DNA of 64,000 nucleotides, from NCBI RefSeq assembly GCF_031846345.1, contig NZ_JAVRHX010000002.1, positions 372,001-436,000 on the forward strand. The letters run 5' to 3'. How positions within the stretch are numbered: position 1 is the stretch's first letter; every line of letters begins with the position of its first letter. A program made the position numbers and the translations under genes. This document shows positions 24,569 to 32,602 of this stretch, in pieces. The notes beneath the pieces were generated by a model, which ran no database searches, was not told the origin of the DNA, and was given only the letters and a program-made list of their open reading frames with translations. Source of the stretch: Glaciecola petra (lineage in GTDB: Bacteria; Pseudomonadota; Gammaproteobacteria; Enterobacterales; Alteromonadaceae).

Positions 24569-24644
24569 ATATTGTCAAGTCAATCACACAATACGACATA
24601 ACAAGAAGAATATTTCAAATAGAAACAACCACGAAAGGCAAAAA

Positions 24645-25286
24645 ATGAAAGATTATAAACGCGAATTTGTTTCTTTTGCGATCAAGCGCAAGGTATTGCG
24701 CTTTGGTGAATTTGAGCTGAAATCAGGCCGCATTAGTCCCTATTTTTTCAATGCTGGTTTATTTAATACGGGTAAAGATTTAGAGACTTTGGGCCGCTTT
24801 TATGCAAAAGCTTTAACTAACGAAGGCGTTGAATTTGACGTTTTGTTTGGCCCAGCTTACAAAGGTATTCCCGTTGCCACCGCAACCGCTATTGCCATGT
24901 CTAATTACTATGGTGAAGATATTCCATTTTGTTTTAACCGAAAGGAAGCAAAAAAACATGGCGAGGGAGGGACTTTAGTTGGTTCTGAACTGAAAGGTCG
25001 CGTTATGTTGGTTGACGATGTGATCACTGCAGGTACCGCCATTAGAGAGTCGATGCAGATTATTGAAGCGAACAAAGCGAGTTTGGCGGGCGTATTGATT
25101 GCCCTCGACAGGCAAGAAAAAGGCACCGGTGAGCTTTCTGCTATCCAAGAGGTTGAGCGCGACTACAGCACAAAGGTATTTTCGATTGTGACTTTGGCTG
25201 ATGTAGTTGAGTATTTATCTACCCATCAAGACAACACCGAAGCGATTAAGTCTATTAATCGTTATCGTGAAAAATACGGTATTTAA
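24645..25286 (+). CDS. pyrE: Orotate phosphoribosyltransferase
   Basis: 213 residues, full length. PyrE joins orotate to PRPP in pyrimidine synthesis. The PRPP-binding motif MLVDDVITAGTAIRE is intact, as is the FGPAYKGIPVATATA loop and the catalytic-loop KEAKKHGEGG. GAAAGGC precedes the ATG. The interval from rph shows no hairpin with a T-run, so the UTP-sensing attenuator found in enterobacteria is not evident here. Confidence 0.98.
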   Translation: MKDYKREFVSFAIKRKVLRFGEFELKSGRISPYFFNAGLFNTGKDLETLGRFYAKALTNEGVEFDVLFGPAYKGIPVATATAIAMSNYYGEDIPFCFNRKEAKKHGEGGTLVGSELKGRVMLVDDVITAGTAIRESMQIIEANKASLAGVLIALDRQEKGTGELSAIQEVERDYSTKVFSIVTLADVVEYLSTHQDNTEAIKSINRYREKYGI

Positions 25287-25309
25287 GTTGGTGAATAGAG
25301 AAATGTGGC

Positions 25310-25561
25310 ATGTCAATTGAGGCACATCACGAATTAGACGCACTTGGGTTACGTTGTCCTGAACCGGTCATGATGGTGCGCTTGCAAGTACGAAAGATGG
25401 AAGACGGTGAAGTGCTCAAAATTATCGCCGACGATCCAGCAACTACTCGCGATATTCCTAGCTTTTGTCGGTTTATGCAGCATACTTTATTGCATAGTGA
25501 CACTGAGCAGATGCCTTATGTTTATTTTATTCGCAAAGGGCTGGTCGAGAAACCAAACTAA
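25310..25561 (+). CDS. tusA: Sulfur-carrier protein TusA
   Basis: 83 residues, matching TusA. The sulfur-accepting Cys16 lies in LGLRCPEPVMMVR, followed by DDPATTRDIPSFCRFM, both hallmark stretches. TusA receives persulfide from IscS and passes it on for tRNA 2-thiouridine formation. It lies 23 bases after pyrE on the same strand, so it may be read from the same transcript, and is convergent with a CadC-like regulator. Confidence 0.94.
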   Translation: MSIEAHHELDALGLRCPEPVMMVRLQVRKMEDGEVLKIIADDPATTRDIPSFCRFMQHTLLHSDTEQMPYVYFIRKGLVEKPN

Positions 25562-25584
25562 CTATAATGTAAAAATTTACAAGT

Positions 25585-26817
25585 TTATATGTTGGTGCAA
25601 GGTAATATAGGCTCAAGCTTTTTAGCATAGTTTTGACAAAACCTTGTTGCTTCTTGATGCTTACCGCTTCGTTTGAGTGACTCAACTAATAATGTAGACG
25701 CTTTGCGCTCAAACGGCACTAGCTCGAGCACCTTATTAGCCCATAGTTGTGCACTGTCTTCATTACCAACTACTTTATATCGGTTAGCGATTGCCAAGCC
25801 AAGTTCGGGTTGCCATGGTCCTACATGTTGCGGTTCTTCAATAAACTTTTGTTGCATTGCATCATAGGCATTGATGAATGTGGCTAGCGCTGCTTCATCA
25901 TTTTCGGCCAGCGCATAAAGCTCACCAAGATTGATCAATGAGCGCCAAGCATGTTTGTCAATTTCAATTGCTTTGCGGTACACGTCAATTGCCCGACTAA
26001 TATTCCCTTCTGCTGAATATACAAAGCCTAAAGATTTTAGCGCTTGAACATCATAGGGTGATTCTCTGACTGCTTTTTCAGCAATGAGCCTTGCTCGTTC
26101 TAACATTAGCTTAGCATCTGGCGTATTAAGCTGCCCTGATGATAAAGCTGAAGTCAAAGATATGCCCGAAATCTCTACACTATAGTTTTCATTCGGCCAA
26201 CGAATCACGCGTTGCACAAGAGCATTGGCAACCCCAGCATTTGCTCTCGCATTATTGCTTTGTTTGTTTAACACTTTTTCATAAAGTGCAAGCGCAGACT
26301 CGTTGCTTTGTTCGTCAAATTCCATATATAAACTGTCTGCGCGGTCTAACATTGTAGAAACAGTCGAATCGTCATTTGTGTATCCAACTATCCAAAATAA
26401 AATGCTCACTAGCACACTTACAACAATAATCAGCACCAGCACAAAGCTTGTGCTAGGCAGTTTTATTATGTTTTCTGAGCTTTTTGCAGAGACTAAAAAT
26501 TGATAGCCACTTTTGGGGATAGTCTTAATATAAATCGGGTCATTAGCAGAATCAGATAGTTGAGACCTTAACCTTGATACAGTTCTGGCAAGTGTATCTT
26601 CGCTGACTATAGTATTTGGCCACAAGCTATCAATCAATGATTCTCTAGATAGTACGGCACCATCCGCTGCTAGTAATAAACGCAACAACTCACTGATTTT
26701 GGGCTCTAAGTTCGAAGACTTGCTACTGATAGTATTGTAAAGTAAGCGTTCAGATGGAATGAATTCCCAATCGCCGAATTGTATAGGCATCTCTTTGTTA
26801 TTACTGATTTTTTTCAT
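25585..26817 (-). CDS. CadC-like membrane transcriptional regulator with TPRs
   Basis: 410 residues: an OmpR-type winged helix (about 12-110, with EPKISELLRLLL and IYIKTIPKSGYQF), one membrane helix (about 123-145) and a periplasmic TPR region (about 150-400). This is the ToxR/CadC topology, in which a periplasmic signal drives DNA binding without a phosphorelay. It is divergent from an S41 peptidase gene, the likely target. A tandem repeat suited to such a regulator lies in the 112-base interval. Confidence 0.9.
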   Translation of the reverse strand: MKKISNNKEMPIQFGDWEFIPSERLLYNTISSKSSNLEPKISELLRLLLAADGAVLSRESLIDSLWPNTIVSEDTLARTVSRLRSQLSDSANDPIYIKTIPKSGYQFLVSAKSSENIIKLPSTSFVLVLIIVVSVLVSILFWIVGYTNDDSTVSTMLDRADSLYMEFDEQSNESALALYEKVLNKQSNNARANAGVANALVQRVIRWPNENYSVEISGISLTSALSSGQLNTPDAKLMLERARLIAEKAVRESPYDVQALKSLGFVYSAEGNISRAIDVYRKAIEIDKHAWRSLINLGELYALAENDEAALATFINAYDAMQQKFIEEPQHVGPWQPELGLAIANRYKVVGNEDSAQLWANKVLELVPFERKASTLLVESLKRSGKHQEATRFCQNYAKKLEPILPCTNI

Positions 26818-26827
26818 TAATTAACCG

Positions 26828-26848
26828 TTTGTCAGGTTTTTGTCAGGT
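26828..26848. promoter_or_regulatory. Tandem 10-bp direct repeat, candidate operator
   Basis: TTTGTCAGGT occurs twice with an 11-base period (26828-26837 and 26839-26848), 11 bases upstream of the CadC-like start. OmpR-type winged-helix proteins commonly bind head-to-tail half-sites one helical turn apart, so this fits autoregulation and control of the divergent peptidase gene. Confidence 0.6.
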
Positions 26849-26929
26849 AAAAAAGAGTGTTTGGACATGGCCAACTGGTGATTCAAATGAGAGCCTTAAA
26901 ATATCCCACAAACATTAATACTTACAATT

Positions 26930-28366
26930 ATGAAAACATTTATTTTATTGCTATTAAGCATCTTAGTTCATTTACCTACGTTTGCGTCAAACACCACGCA
27001 AACAGTTATTTCTGCCCAACAATTACAGGAAGATTTTACACAACTTTACGATGATCTCAAAGCGTCACATATCAACCTTTTTGCTAACGTGACACGAGAA
27101 GAGTATGACAATAAGTACGCCCAAATAGCCAAAAAACTCAAACAACCACTTACCCAAATACAAGCGCATATTTTGTTTCAGACATTTGTTGCTTTTGGGG
27201 AGATTGCACATGCCAATATTGCTTTTCCAACTTCTGCATATGAATACTTTCGAAATAAGGGGGGTAAATCATTTCCGATTTACGTAGAAATACAAGATAA
27301 AAACTGGTTTGTTGCAGAAGATTATTCATCGCATAGCTTACCTAAAGGGACACAAATTTTAACAATAAATCAAATCCCAGTAAGCGATTGGCTTAAGAAA
27401 TTACATCAATACATTTCTGCTGATACTCCCGCTATAGCAGCGTCACTTTTGGAGTTTCAGTTACCACAATACTTATGGTTGCACTTTCATAATATGAGCA
27501 CCATACAAGAACGTGTAAAGATTACTGCGCTTCTAAACGGAAAGGAAATTACTCGGGAAATTTTATTCATCTCTCGTGAAACACTGCAAAATCGAATTGA
27601 TCAAAACGCTAAAAGCACATCAAACGATGCCCCTAAGTTACGTGACTATCGCATATTATCGAAGGCTGTAGCATATATAAAGCCTGGCCCTTTTTACAAT
27701 GCAGAAACACCTACGGATGTATGGAATAATGTGGCTTTTGTAAATTTTATAGATGAAGCTTTTGGGTATTTCAACGAAAATGATGTGACTAAATTACTGA
27801 TTGATGTTCGGAATAACCCAGGTGGAACAAACTCGTTCAGTGATCCTTTAATTGCATGGTTTGCAGACAAGCCTTTCAAATTTGCCTCAAGCTTTTTAAT
27901 ACGGTCAAGTTTTCATGCTGAACAATCTAATAAACGTCGACTTGATACAAGTGCCCAAGGCACGGATGCAATATCACAACAACTTGCAGAGGCGTATAAA
28001 GCCAATCCACCTGGCAGTAACTTCGATTTTGAGGTTGAAGAAGTATTACCCAACAAGGGTAAACGATTTAATGGGGATGTTTATGTCCTTATTGATCGCA
28101 CCAGCTATTCTAATGCCGTTTCGTTGGCCGCTATTGTCAAAGACTATGGTTTTGGCACTGTAATTGGAGAATCAAGCGTAGATTATGCCACTACCTATGC
28201 CTCGATGGAGACGTTTACACTAACCCATAGCAAAATCAAAGTAGGATTTCCAAAAGCCCATATAATTAGACCTTCAGGCGATACTATTGCTGGCCCGGTG
28301 CACCCCGATATTATATTGTCTGAAGTTACGATAGATGCTGCAGTTAGAAAGATTTTGTCAAACTAA
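26930..28366 (+). CDS. S41 family peptidase
   Basis: 478 residues with an N-terminal signal peptide (about 1-19, FAS site). The C-terminal peptidase core shows LLIDVRNNPGG (290-299) and the catalytic Ser394 in DRTSYSNAVSLAA, typical of the tail-specific protease family. The middle segment (about 115-160) may be a degenerate PDZ-like region. Predicted periplasmic serine peptidase, substrate unknown. Divergent from the CadC-like regulator. No strong ribosome site precedes the ATG. Confidence 0.85.
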   Translation: MKTFILLLLSILVHLPTFASNTTQTVISAQQLQEDFTQLYDDLKASHINLFANVTREEYDNKYAQIAKKLKQPLTQIQAHILFQTFVAFGEIAHANIAFPTSAYEYFRNKGGKSFPIYVEIQDKNWFVAEDYSSHSLPKGTQILTINQIPVSDWLKKLHQYISADTPAIAASLLEFQLPQYLWLHFHNMSTIQERVKITALLNGKEITREILFISRETLQNRIDQNAKSTSNDAPKLRDYRILSKAVAYIKPGPFYNAETPTDVWNNVAFVNFIDEAFGYFNENDVTKLLIDVRNNPGGTNSFSDPLIAWFADKPFKFASSFLIRSSFHAEQSNKRRLDTSAQGTDAISQQLAEAYKANPPGSNFDFEVEEVLPNKGKRFNGDVYVLIDRTSYSNAVSLAAIVKDYGFGTVIGESSVDYATTYASMETFTLTHSKIKVGFPKAHIIRPSGDTIAGPVHPDIILSEVTIDAAVRKILSN

Positions 28367-28405
28367 CCATTATAGTGGCGCTAAGAGCCGTTCTTTAGAT
28401 AAGAA

Positions 28406-28446
28406 TAAGGGCACCGATGGACGATTATCGACCAAGGTACCCTTTA
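28406..28446. terminator. Imperfect hairpin between convergent genes
   Basis: TAAGGGCACC and GGTACCCTTTA form a stem with one mismatch around a loop of about 20 bases, followed by GTTTT. It lies between the convergent S41 peptidase and methyltransferase genes. Confidence 0.45.
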
Positions 28447-28470
28447 GTTTTGTCAGATTAATTTAAATAG

Positions 28471-29235
28471 CTACTCAGGCTTTTTGAATTTGAGTGTCCA
28501 GCGGTCGGTATTACCGGTTACTGAACGCGCGCCCACTTCATATTCTAGTTCGTCGTCTTCTTTATAATGAAGGCTTGAATAATCGACTAAAATAAAGCCC
28601 GCGTCTTGTATCTCTTTTATTGCTTTGACAGGGTCAAATCGGCGGCGGTTACTGCTGTTTCCGGGTTCCATATGGCGAGCTGTGTGATCAAGTACACCAT
28701 AGATACCGCCAGGTTTTAACGCATCAAATGCGAGTCTATTCATTTCTGCTCGACCTTGGTCACTAAAGTTATGATAGTTACGGAAGGTTAATACCATGTC
28801 GGCATTTTCTACGCCTAAGTTGTTAGCTTCTAGAGATAAAAAGCGTTCGCCTTCTTTACGTTCAATTTTAGCGTCGGTGGCCACAATCTTCATGCGCTCA
28901 AATCCGGGTAGCTCAGACAAATTGTTTTGAATACGTGTGGTGCCAATCGCACCGAAGTAGTTGCCTTTTTCATTTAATACAGGCACTAACAGTTTTGTGT
29001 ACCAACCACCGCCTGGGATCAGTTCAATTACTGTCATATCATCGTTTAAGCCAAAAAATGCTAAGGTTTGTTCAGGCTTTCTGTTGCGGTCACGATCAAT
29101 TTCACCGCTTGTGCGCACATCAGATACCATGGCTGCTTTTAGTTTTTCTGATACATCTGCGCTTGCTACCGTGCTAAGTGTTAGTGCCGAAGCGCTTATA
29201 CAACATGCAATTGCTAAATTTACTATTTTTTTCAT
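28471..29235 (-). CDS. Exported methyltransferase-like protein
   Basis: 254 residues. A clear signal peptide (about 1-26, ending VASA) precedes a class I methyltransferase fold: VIELIPGGGWYTKLL as the SAM-binding motif I, VENADMVLTFRNYHNF near motif IV, and LKPGGIYGVLDH. This matches the predicted methyltransferases of COG4798, which often carry signal sequences. SAM is not known to be available in the periplasm, so either the fold has another use or the enzyme acts before export. No operon partner is evident. Confidence 0.8.
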   Translation of the reverse strand: MKKIVNLAIACCISASALTLSTVASADVSEKLKAAMVSDVRTSGEIDRDRNRKPEQTLAFFGLNDDMTVIELIPGGGWYTKLLVPVLNEKGNYFGAIGTTRIQNNLSELPGFERMKIVATDAKIERKEGERFLSLEANNLGVENADMVLTFRNYHNFSDQGRAEMNRLAFDALKPGGIYGVLDHTARHMEPGNSSNRRRFDPVKAIKEIQDAGFILVDYSSLHYKEDDELEYEVGARSVTGNTDRWTLKFKKPE

Positions 29236-29290
29236 ATCTGTCGCCTCTTGTTTATATGTTATTTGTTAGTATTAGGTTGAATTGAAATGC

Positions 29291-29866
29291 TCAAGCCGAC
29301 CATATTCTATATGCAATAAAACCAGTTATCACAATAATACCTATTGCGCCTGTTTGCCATTTATACTTGCGCACTATTTTTTCCGTTTTGTTTCCAAAAA
29401 AATAAACTAACACGGCTAAACCAAAATACCGTATTATGCGGCTTGTGACCACGGCAAGCATGTAAAGTGCCAATGAATATTGTGAAATACCGGCAGCTAA
29501 CATGGCTACTTGAAGTGGTATGGGTGTTACGCCGGTGCTAAATATAAACCAAAACCCGTCGCGTTGCATAGCTGCACTAAAGCTTTCTATTTGTGCTTCG
29601 CTAACCCAATAGGTCACTATAAGATCACGCAAAACGTCAAACAGAAAATAGCCAATGGCATAACCTACCAGCGCTCCGACCATGCACCCAATCGTAGTGA
29701 CTGCGGCAATTAACCATAGCTTTTCTCTTCTTGCTTGCATCAGCGGAACAAGCAGTGTTTCAAGAGGAATGGGTACAATGGTAGATTCTAGAAAAGATGC
29801 TAAGCCAATACCGCTTAACATCTTTTTAGAGTGTATGAGTTTTTTTATGTGTTTTTTAATCGACAT
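29291..29866 (-). CDS. YqaA/DedA-type VTT domain membrane protein
   Basis: A 191-residue inner-membrane protein with four or five helices. The VTT (DedA/SNARE-associated) pattern is visible as ASFLESTIVPIPLE near the N-terminus, followed by a glycine-rich segment (GCMVGALVGYAIGY) and FSTGVTPIPLQVAMLAAG. DedA relatives are lipid scramblases or transporters. Start ATG at 29866; a TTG one codon upstream is possible. Confidence 0.85.
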   Translation of the reverse strand: MSIKKHIKKLIHSKKMLSGIGLASFLESTIVPIPLETLLVPLMQARREKLWLIAAVTTIGCMVGALVGYAIGYFLFDVLRDLIVTYWVSEAQIESFSAAMQRDGFWFIFSTGVTPIPLQVAMLAAGISQYSLALYMLAVVTSRIIRYFGLAVLVYFFGNKTEKIVRKYKWQTGAIGIIVITGFIAYRIWSA

Positions 29867-29943
29867 CAATTAATAAAACACGTTTATCAAAGCACTGTTA
29901 TTGACATACTTATTATCAATAAAGCCATGACAGACACTACTCT

Positions 29944-31299
29944 CTATTGACAGCTAGGTAATTTGTCTTGATCAAAACACACTAGGGATTTGTGATGTTT
30001 TACGACTTTGCCATCTTTCATAATAAACTGTATATTTTCTAGTAATGTAATGTCTTGCAGCGGGTCGCCAGAAACAGCCACTAAGTCGGCTATTTTGCCT
30101 TCTTCAATAGTACCGAATTCGTCGTCAATTTTTAGTAGTTTGGCTGTGTTTAGGGTAGCAGAGCGAATAGCGTCCATTTCAGACATACCGGCTTCGACCA
30201 TTAGTGCAAATTCTTTGGCATTATCTCCATGAGGCGATACGCCAGAATCAGTACCAAAGGCAATCGTTACCCCGTTTGCATGGGCTCTACTGAAGGTGTC
30301 TTGAATTAAAGGACCAATTTCGGCGGCTTTAGGGCGAACAATGTCAGGAAAATAGCCGTCAATTTTTGCTTTTTCTGCGACAAAGTCACCTGCGAGAATA
30401 GTGGGTACATAGACCACTTCATTTTTGCGCATAAGCTTGAACAAATCATCGTCCATATAGGTACCGTGTTCTATTGAATCGACACCTGCCATTATGGCTC
30501 TGCGCATGCCTTCTTTGCCATGGGCATGGACTGCAACCGTCATTTCATAGTCTTTGGCGGTTTGAACAATGGCTTCTAATTCGTCGGCCATAAATTGTGG
30601 GTTTTGCCCATTTTTAGCGACTGATAAGACACCACCTGTTGCAGTAATTTTAATTAAGTCGGCACCGTCTTTATAACGCTGACGAACCGCTTCGCGTGCT
30701 TCTGCAATACCATTAATAACACCGTCTATAGGCTCTGGTACTCGCATTAATTTACTGTTCAAGGAATTGGTAGGGTCGGCATGGCCGCCGGTAGTCGCGA
30801 TAGACTTGCCTGCACTGTATATTCGTGGCCCGGGTACTTTGCCTGCATCTATAGCTTTGCGTAAAGCAATAGTTTCGTTTGAGGTATCGCCTAAGTTACG
30901 CACAGTAGTAAAGCCCGCCATAAGGGTGCGTTCGGCATACACAACCGCATTAATAGCATAATCGGACTCGTTGTTGGTAAAGCGTTTCATATAACCAGCA
31001 GGACCTTCTTGCTGATACGACAAATGCGTATGCATATCCATCAGACCCGGCATGATGGTATAGCCTGTCAAATCAATAAAAGTGTCGGTATCTGCACCAG
31101 TTGCTTTACCATCAACAATATCCACAATTTTATTGCCATCGACAATAATAGTTTTGTTTTTATGCACTTTGGTGTTGGCACTGCTGATAAGTTTACTCAC
31201 ATAAATATGAGTAGCGGCTTGAGCCGACGCAAGCAAACAGGCAGATATAAGTAGGGTAGAAGTTAACAAGGGGCTTGCAAAAGCACGGTATTTAGTCAT
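29944..31299 (-). CDS. Exported amidohydrolase (prolidase-like)
   Basis: 451 residues from the ATG at 31299, which begins a signal peptide ending ASAQA. The amidohydrolase barrel is complete: metal motif MDMHTHLS, the bridging-lysine region DLIKITATGG, VHAHG, DSIEHGT and the catalytic Asp in FGTDSGVSPHG. This subgroup includes Xaa-Pro and Xaa-Arg dipeptidases, so a periplasmic dipeptidase acting on protein breakdown products is most likely. The frame is open for 11 more codons upstream, but that stretch reaches into a 15-bp palindrome that looks regulatory. Confidence 0.88.
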   Translation of the reverse strand: MTKYRAFASPLLTSTLLISACLLASAQAATHIYVSKLISSANTKVHKNKTIIVDGNKIVDIVDGKATGADTDTFIDLTGYTIMPGLMDMHTHLSYQQEGPAGYMKRFTNNESDYAINAVVYAERTLMAGFTTVRNLGDTSNETIALRKAIDAGKVPGPRIYSAGKSIATTGGHADPTNSLNSKLMRVPEPIDGVINGIAEAREAVRQRYKDGADLIKITATGGVLSVAKNGQNPQFMADELEAIVQTAKDYEMTVAVHAHGKEGMRRAIMAGVDSIEHGTYMDDDLFKLMRKNEVVYVPTILAGDFVAEKAKIDGYFPDIVRPKAAEIGPLIQDTFSRAHANGVTIAFGTDSGVSPHGDNAKEFALMVEAGMSEMDAIRSATLNTAKLLKIDDEFGTIEEGKIADLVAVSGDPLQDITLLENIQFIMKDGKVVKHHKSLVCFDQDKLPSCQ

Positions 31300-31332
31300 G
31301 TATAGAACCAAAATTTTATTTTTATACACCAT

Positions 31333-31347
31333 AAGACAATCTGTCTT
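31333..31347. promoter_or_regulatory. 15-bp palindrome upstream of amidohydrolase
   Basis: AAGACA-ATC-TGTCTT, a perfect inverted repeat with a 3-base centre, lies 34-48 bases before the chosen amidohydrolase start. Size and symmetry suit a TetR- or GntR-type dimer. No regulator gene is adjacent. Confidence 0.4.
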
Positions 31348-31715
31348 TTAAATCAAAGGTTTGGACGGATATTTATTAATTGTGAAACTAATTTAACAAT
31401 AGGAGGTATCTCTCTACTCAATAGTTAACCCATAGGGTATCGCATCTTCTCTCACAACAAGGCAGCACGGGTTTTGACCGCTCCAATAAGAAGTTATATT
31501 GTTTTGGTAATAGATAATAAAGGTCGAAACGCTGCTGTTAACGTGAAGATTGGAATAAATAACCTGTAAAAAACACAAGCGACTCGATTTCTCACTGTCA
31601 GGAAATTTTACATCAACTCATTCGCTTGTTAATTAAATTCAATAAAAACAATAAGTTAAATCGAGGTGTAAATCTTGCATGTAGTAAGTTTCTAAAAAAA
31701 TCCCATGGAAATTAT
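31348..31715 (+). other. Intergenic region before PEP-CTERM gene
   Basis: About 370 bases without a supported gene. The last 90 bases include an open but unlikely extension of the PEP-CTERM frame, and within it the sigma-54-like element at 31664-31679. Confidence 0.6.
31664..31679 (+). promoter_or_regulatory. Sigma-54-like -24/-12 element
   Basis: AGGTGT-AAATC-TTGCA has GG and GC separated by exactly 10 bases, the spacing required by RpoN, and a perfect -12 TTGCA; the -24 half is a weaker match to TGGCAC. It would start transcription about 25 bases before the PEP-CTERM ATG at 31716. Confidence 0.45.
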
Positions 31716-32531
31716 ATGAAAAAGTTCTCCACAATAATGAGTGTCACTTTTGTTTGTATGCTCTTTTTTAGCGCTATGTCCGACGCACGTTTAATTGTTC
31801 GAGGTGGGGCCACTGTCGATATCGGTAGCGGTGAGACAAAACCCATGTCTTTGGTACCACTTGACCGTCCTCAATTTTTTGACGGAACAATGGTAGAAAT
31901 ACCTGATGGTATGATAGAAGATGAAAATATTGTTGATTCTCTAGGTTTAGGACCAAATAACCAGAAGTATGCGCCGATTCCCTATGAAAACAGAGCGAGT
32001 GAAGACGTTCCAGTCGCGGACCGATGTGACCCAAGCGTTTGTGAGTTTTCTTTTGATATAAACGACCCGTTTCAGTTACAAGGATTTGGCACGGCATTTG
32101 GGGTGGACAAAGGGGTTATTACATCTTACGAATGGTCAGTTTTTGAATTATCCGGCAGCAACGGTTCTACCGGCAATAAAATTGCTAGCTTTGATGCGAC
32201 AAGCGTTTTAGAACAAGCAAACGGTATTTTCGATGTGTTTTTAGATGTCGCGTTTCCTGTTTCATTAACACCAGGTGCTTACCAACTAGCATTATCAACT
32301 ACTTTTTTGGCGCCCTCAGGACAAGAGTTTGCAGTGGCAAGTCAGTCATTGGGAGTCGAAATTAATGGTGTTATTTATGATGTAGCAGATTGGGCTGTAT
32401 TGGGTCAGCAATTTGAATTTGAGACTCAGCGTTATAATCTTACAATAACGCAAAATGCGGTAAATGCGCCGTCAATATTGATATTGAGTTCTATTATGAT
32501 GGTACTTGTATGCGCTAGACGCCGCACTTAA
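31716..32531 (+). CDS. PEP-CTERM-type surface protein
   Basis: 271 residues: signal peptide (about 1-23, ending MSDA), a beta-rich exported body with two cysteines in DRCDPSVCEF, and a C-terminal tripartite tail made of APS, a hydrophobic helix (about 16 residues) and the basic CARRRT. This is a PEP-CTERM sorting signal in which PEP is replaced by APS. Exosortase would cut there and release or attach the protein to exopolysaccharide. No exosortase is in the window. The ATG at 31716 is preferred to an open extension at 31626 because the signal peptide begins there. Confidence 0.75.
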   Translation: MKKFSTIMSVTFVCMLFFSAMSDARLIVRGGATVDIGSGETKPMSLVPLDRPQFFDGTMVEIPDGMIEDENIVDSLGLGPNNQKYAPIPYENRASEDVPVADRCDPSVCEFSFDINDPFQLQGFGTAFGVDKGVITSYEWSVFELSGSNGSTGNKIASFDATSVLEQANGIFDVFLDVAFPVSLTPGAYQLALSTTFLAPSGQEFAVASQSLGVEINGVIYDVADWAVLGQQFEFETQRYNLTITQNAVNAPSILILSSIMMVLVCARRRT

Positions 32532-32561
32532 ATTTATTTAAGACTATAAGTAAAATGTAAG

Positions 32562-32601
32562 AAGCGGCCATTTCAGATTATCTATTGTTGGCCGCTTTTT
32601 T
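32562..32601 (+). terminator. Rho-independent terminator after PEP-CTERM gene
   Basis: AAGCGGCCA / TGGCCGCTT, a perfect 9-bp stem with an 18-base loop, followed by a T-run. It ends just at the stop codon of the convergent TPR gene. Confidence 0.85.
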
Positions 32602-32602
32602 G

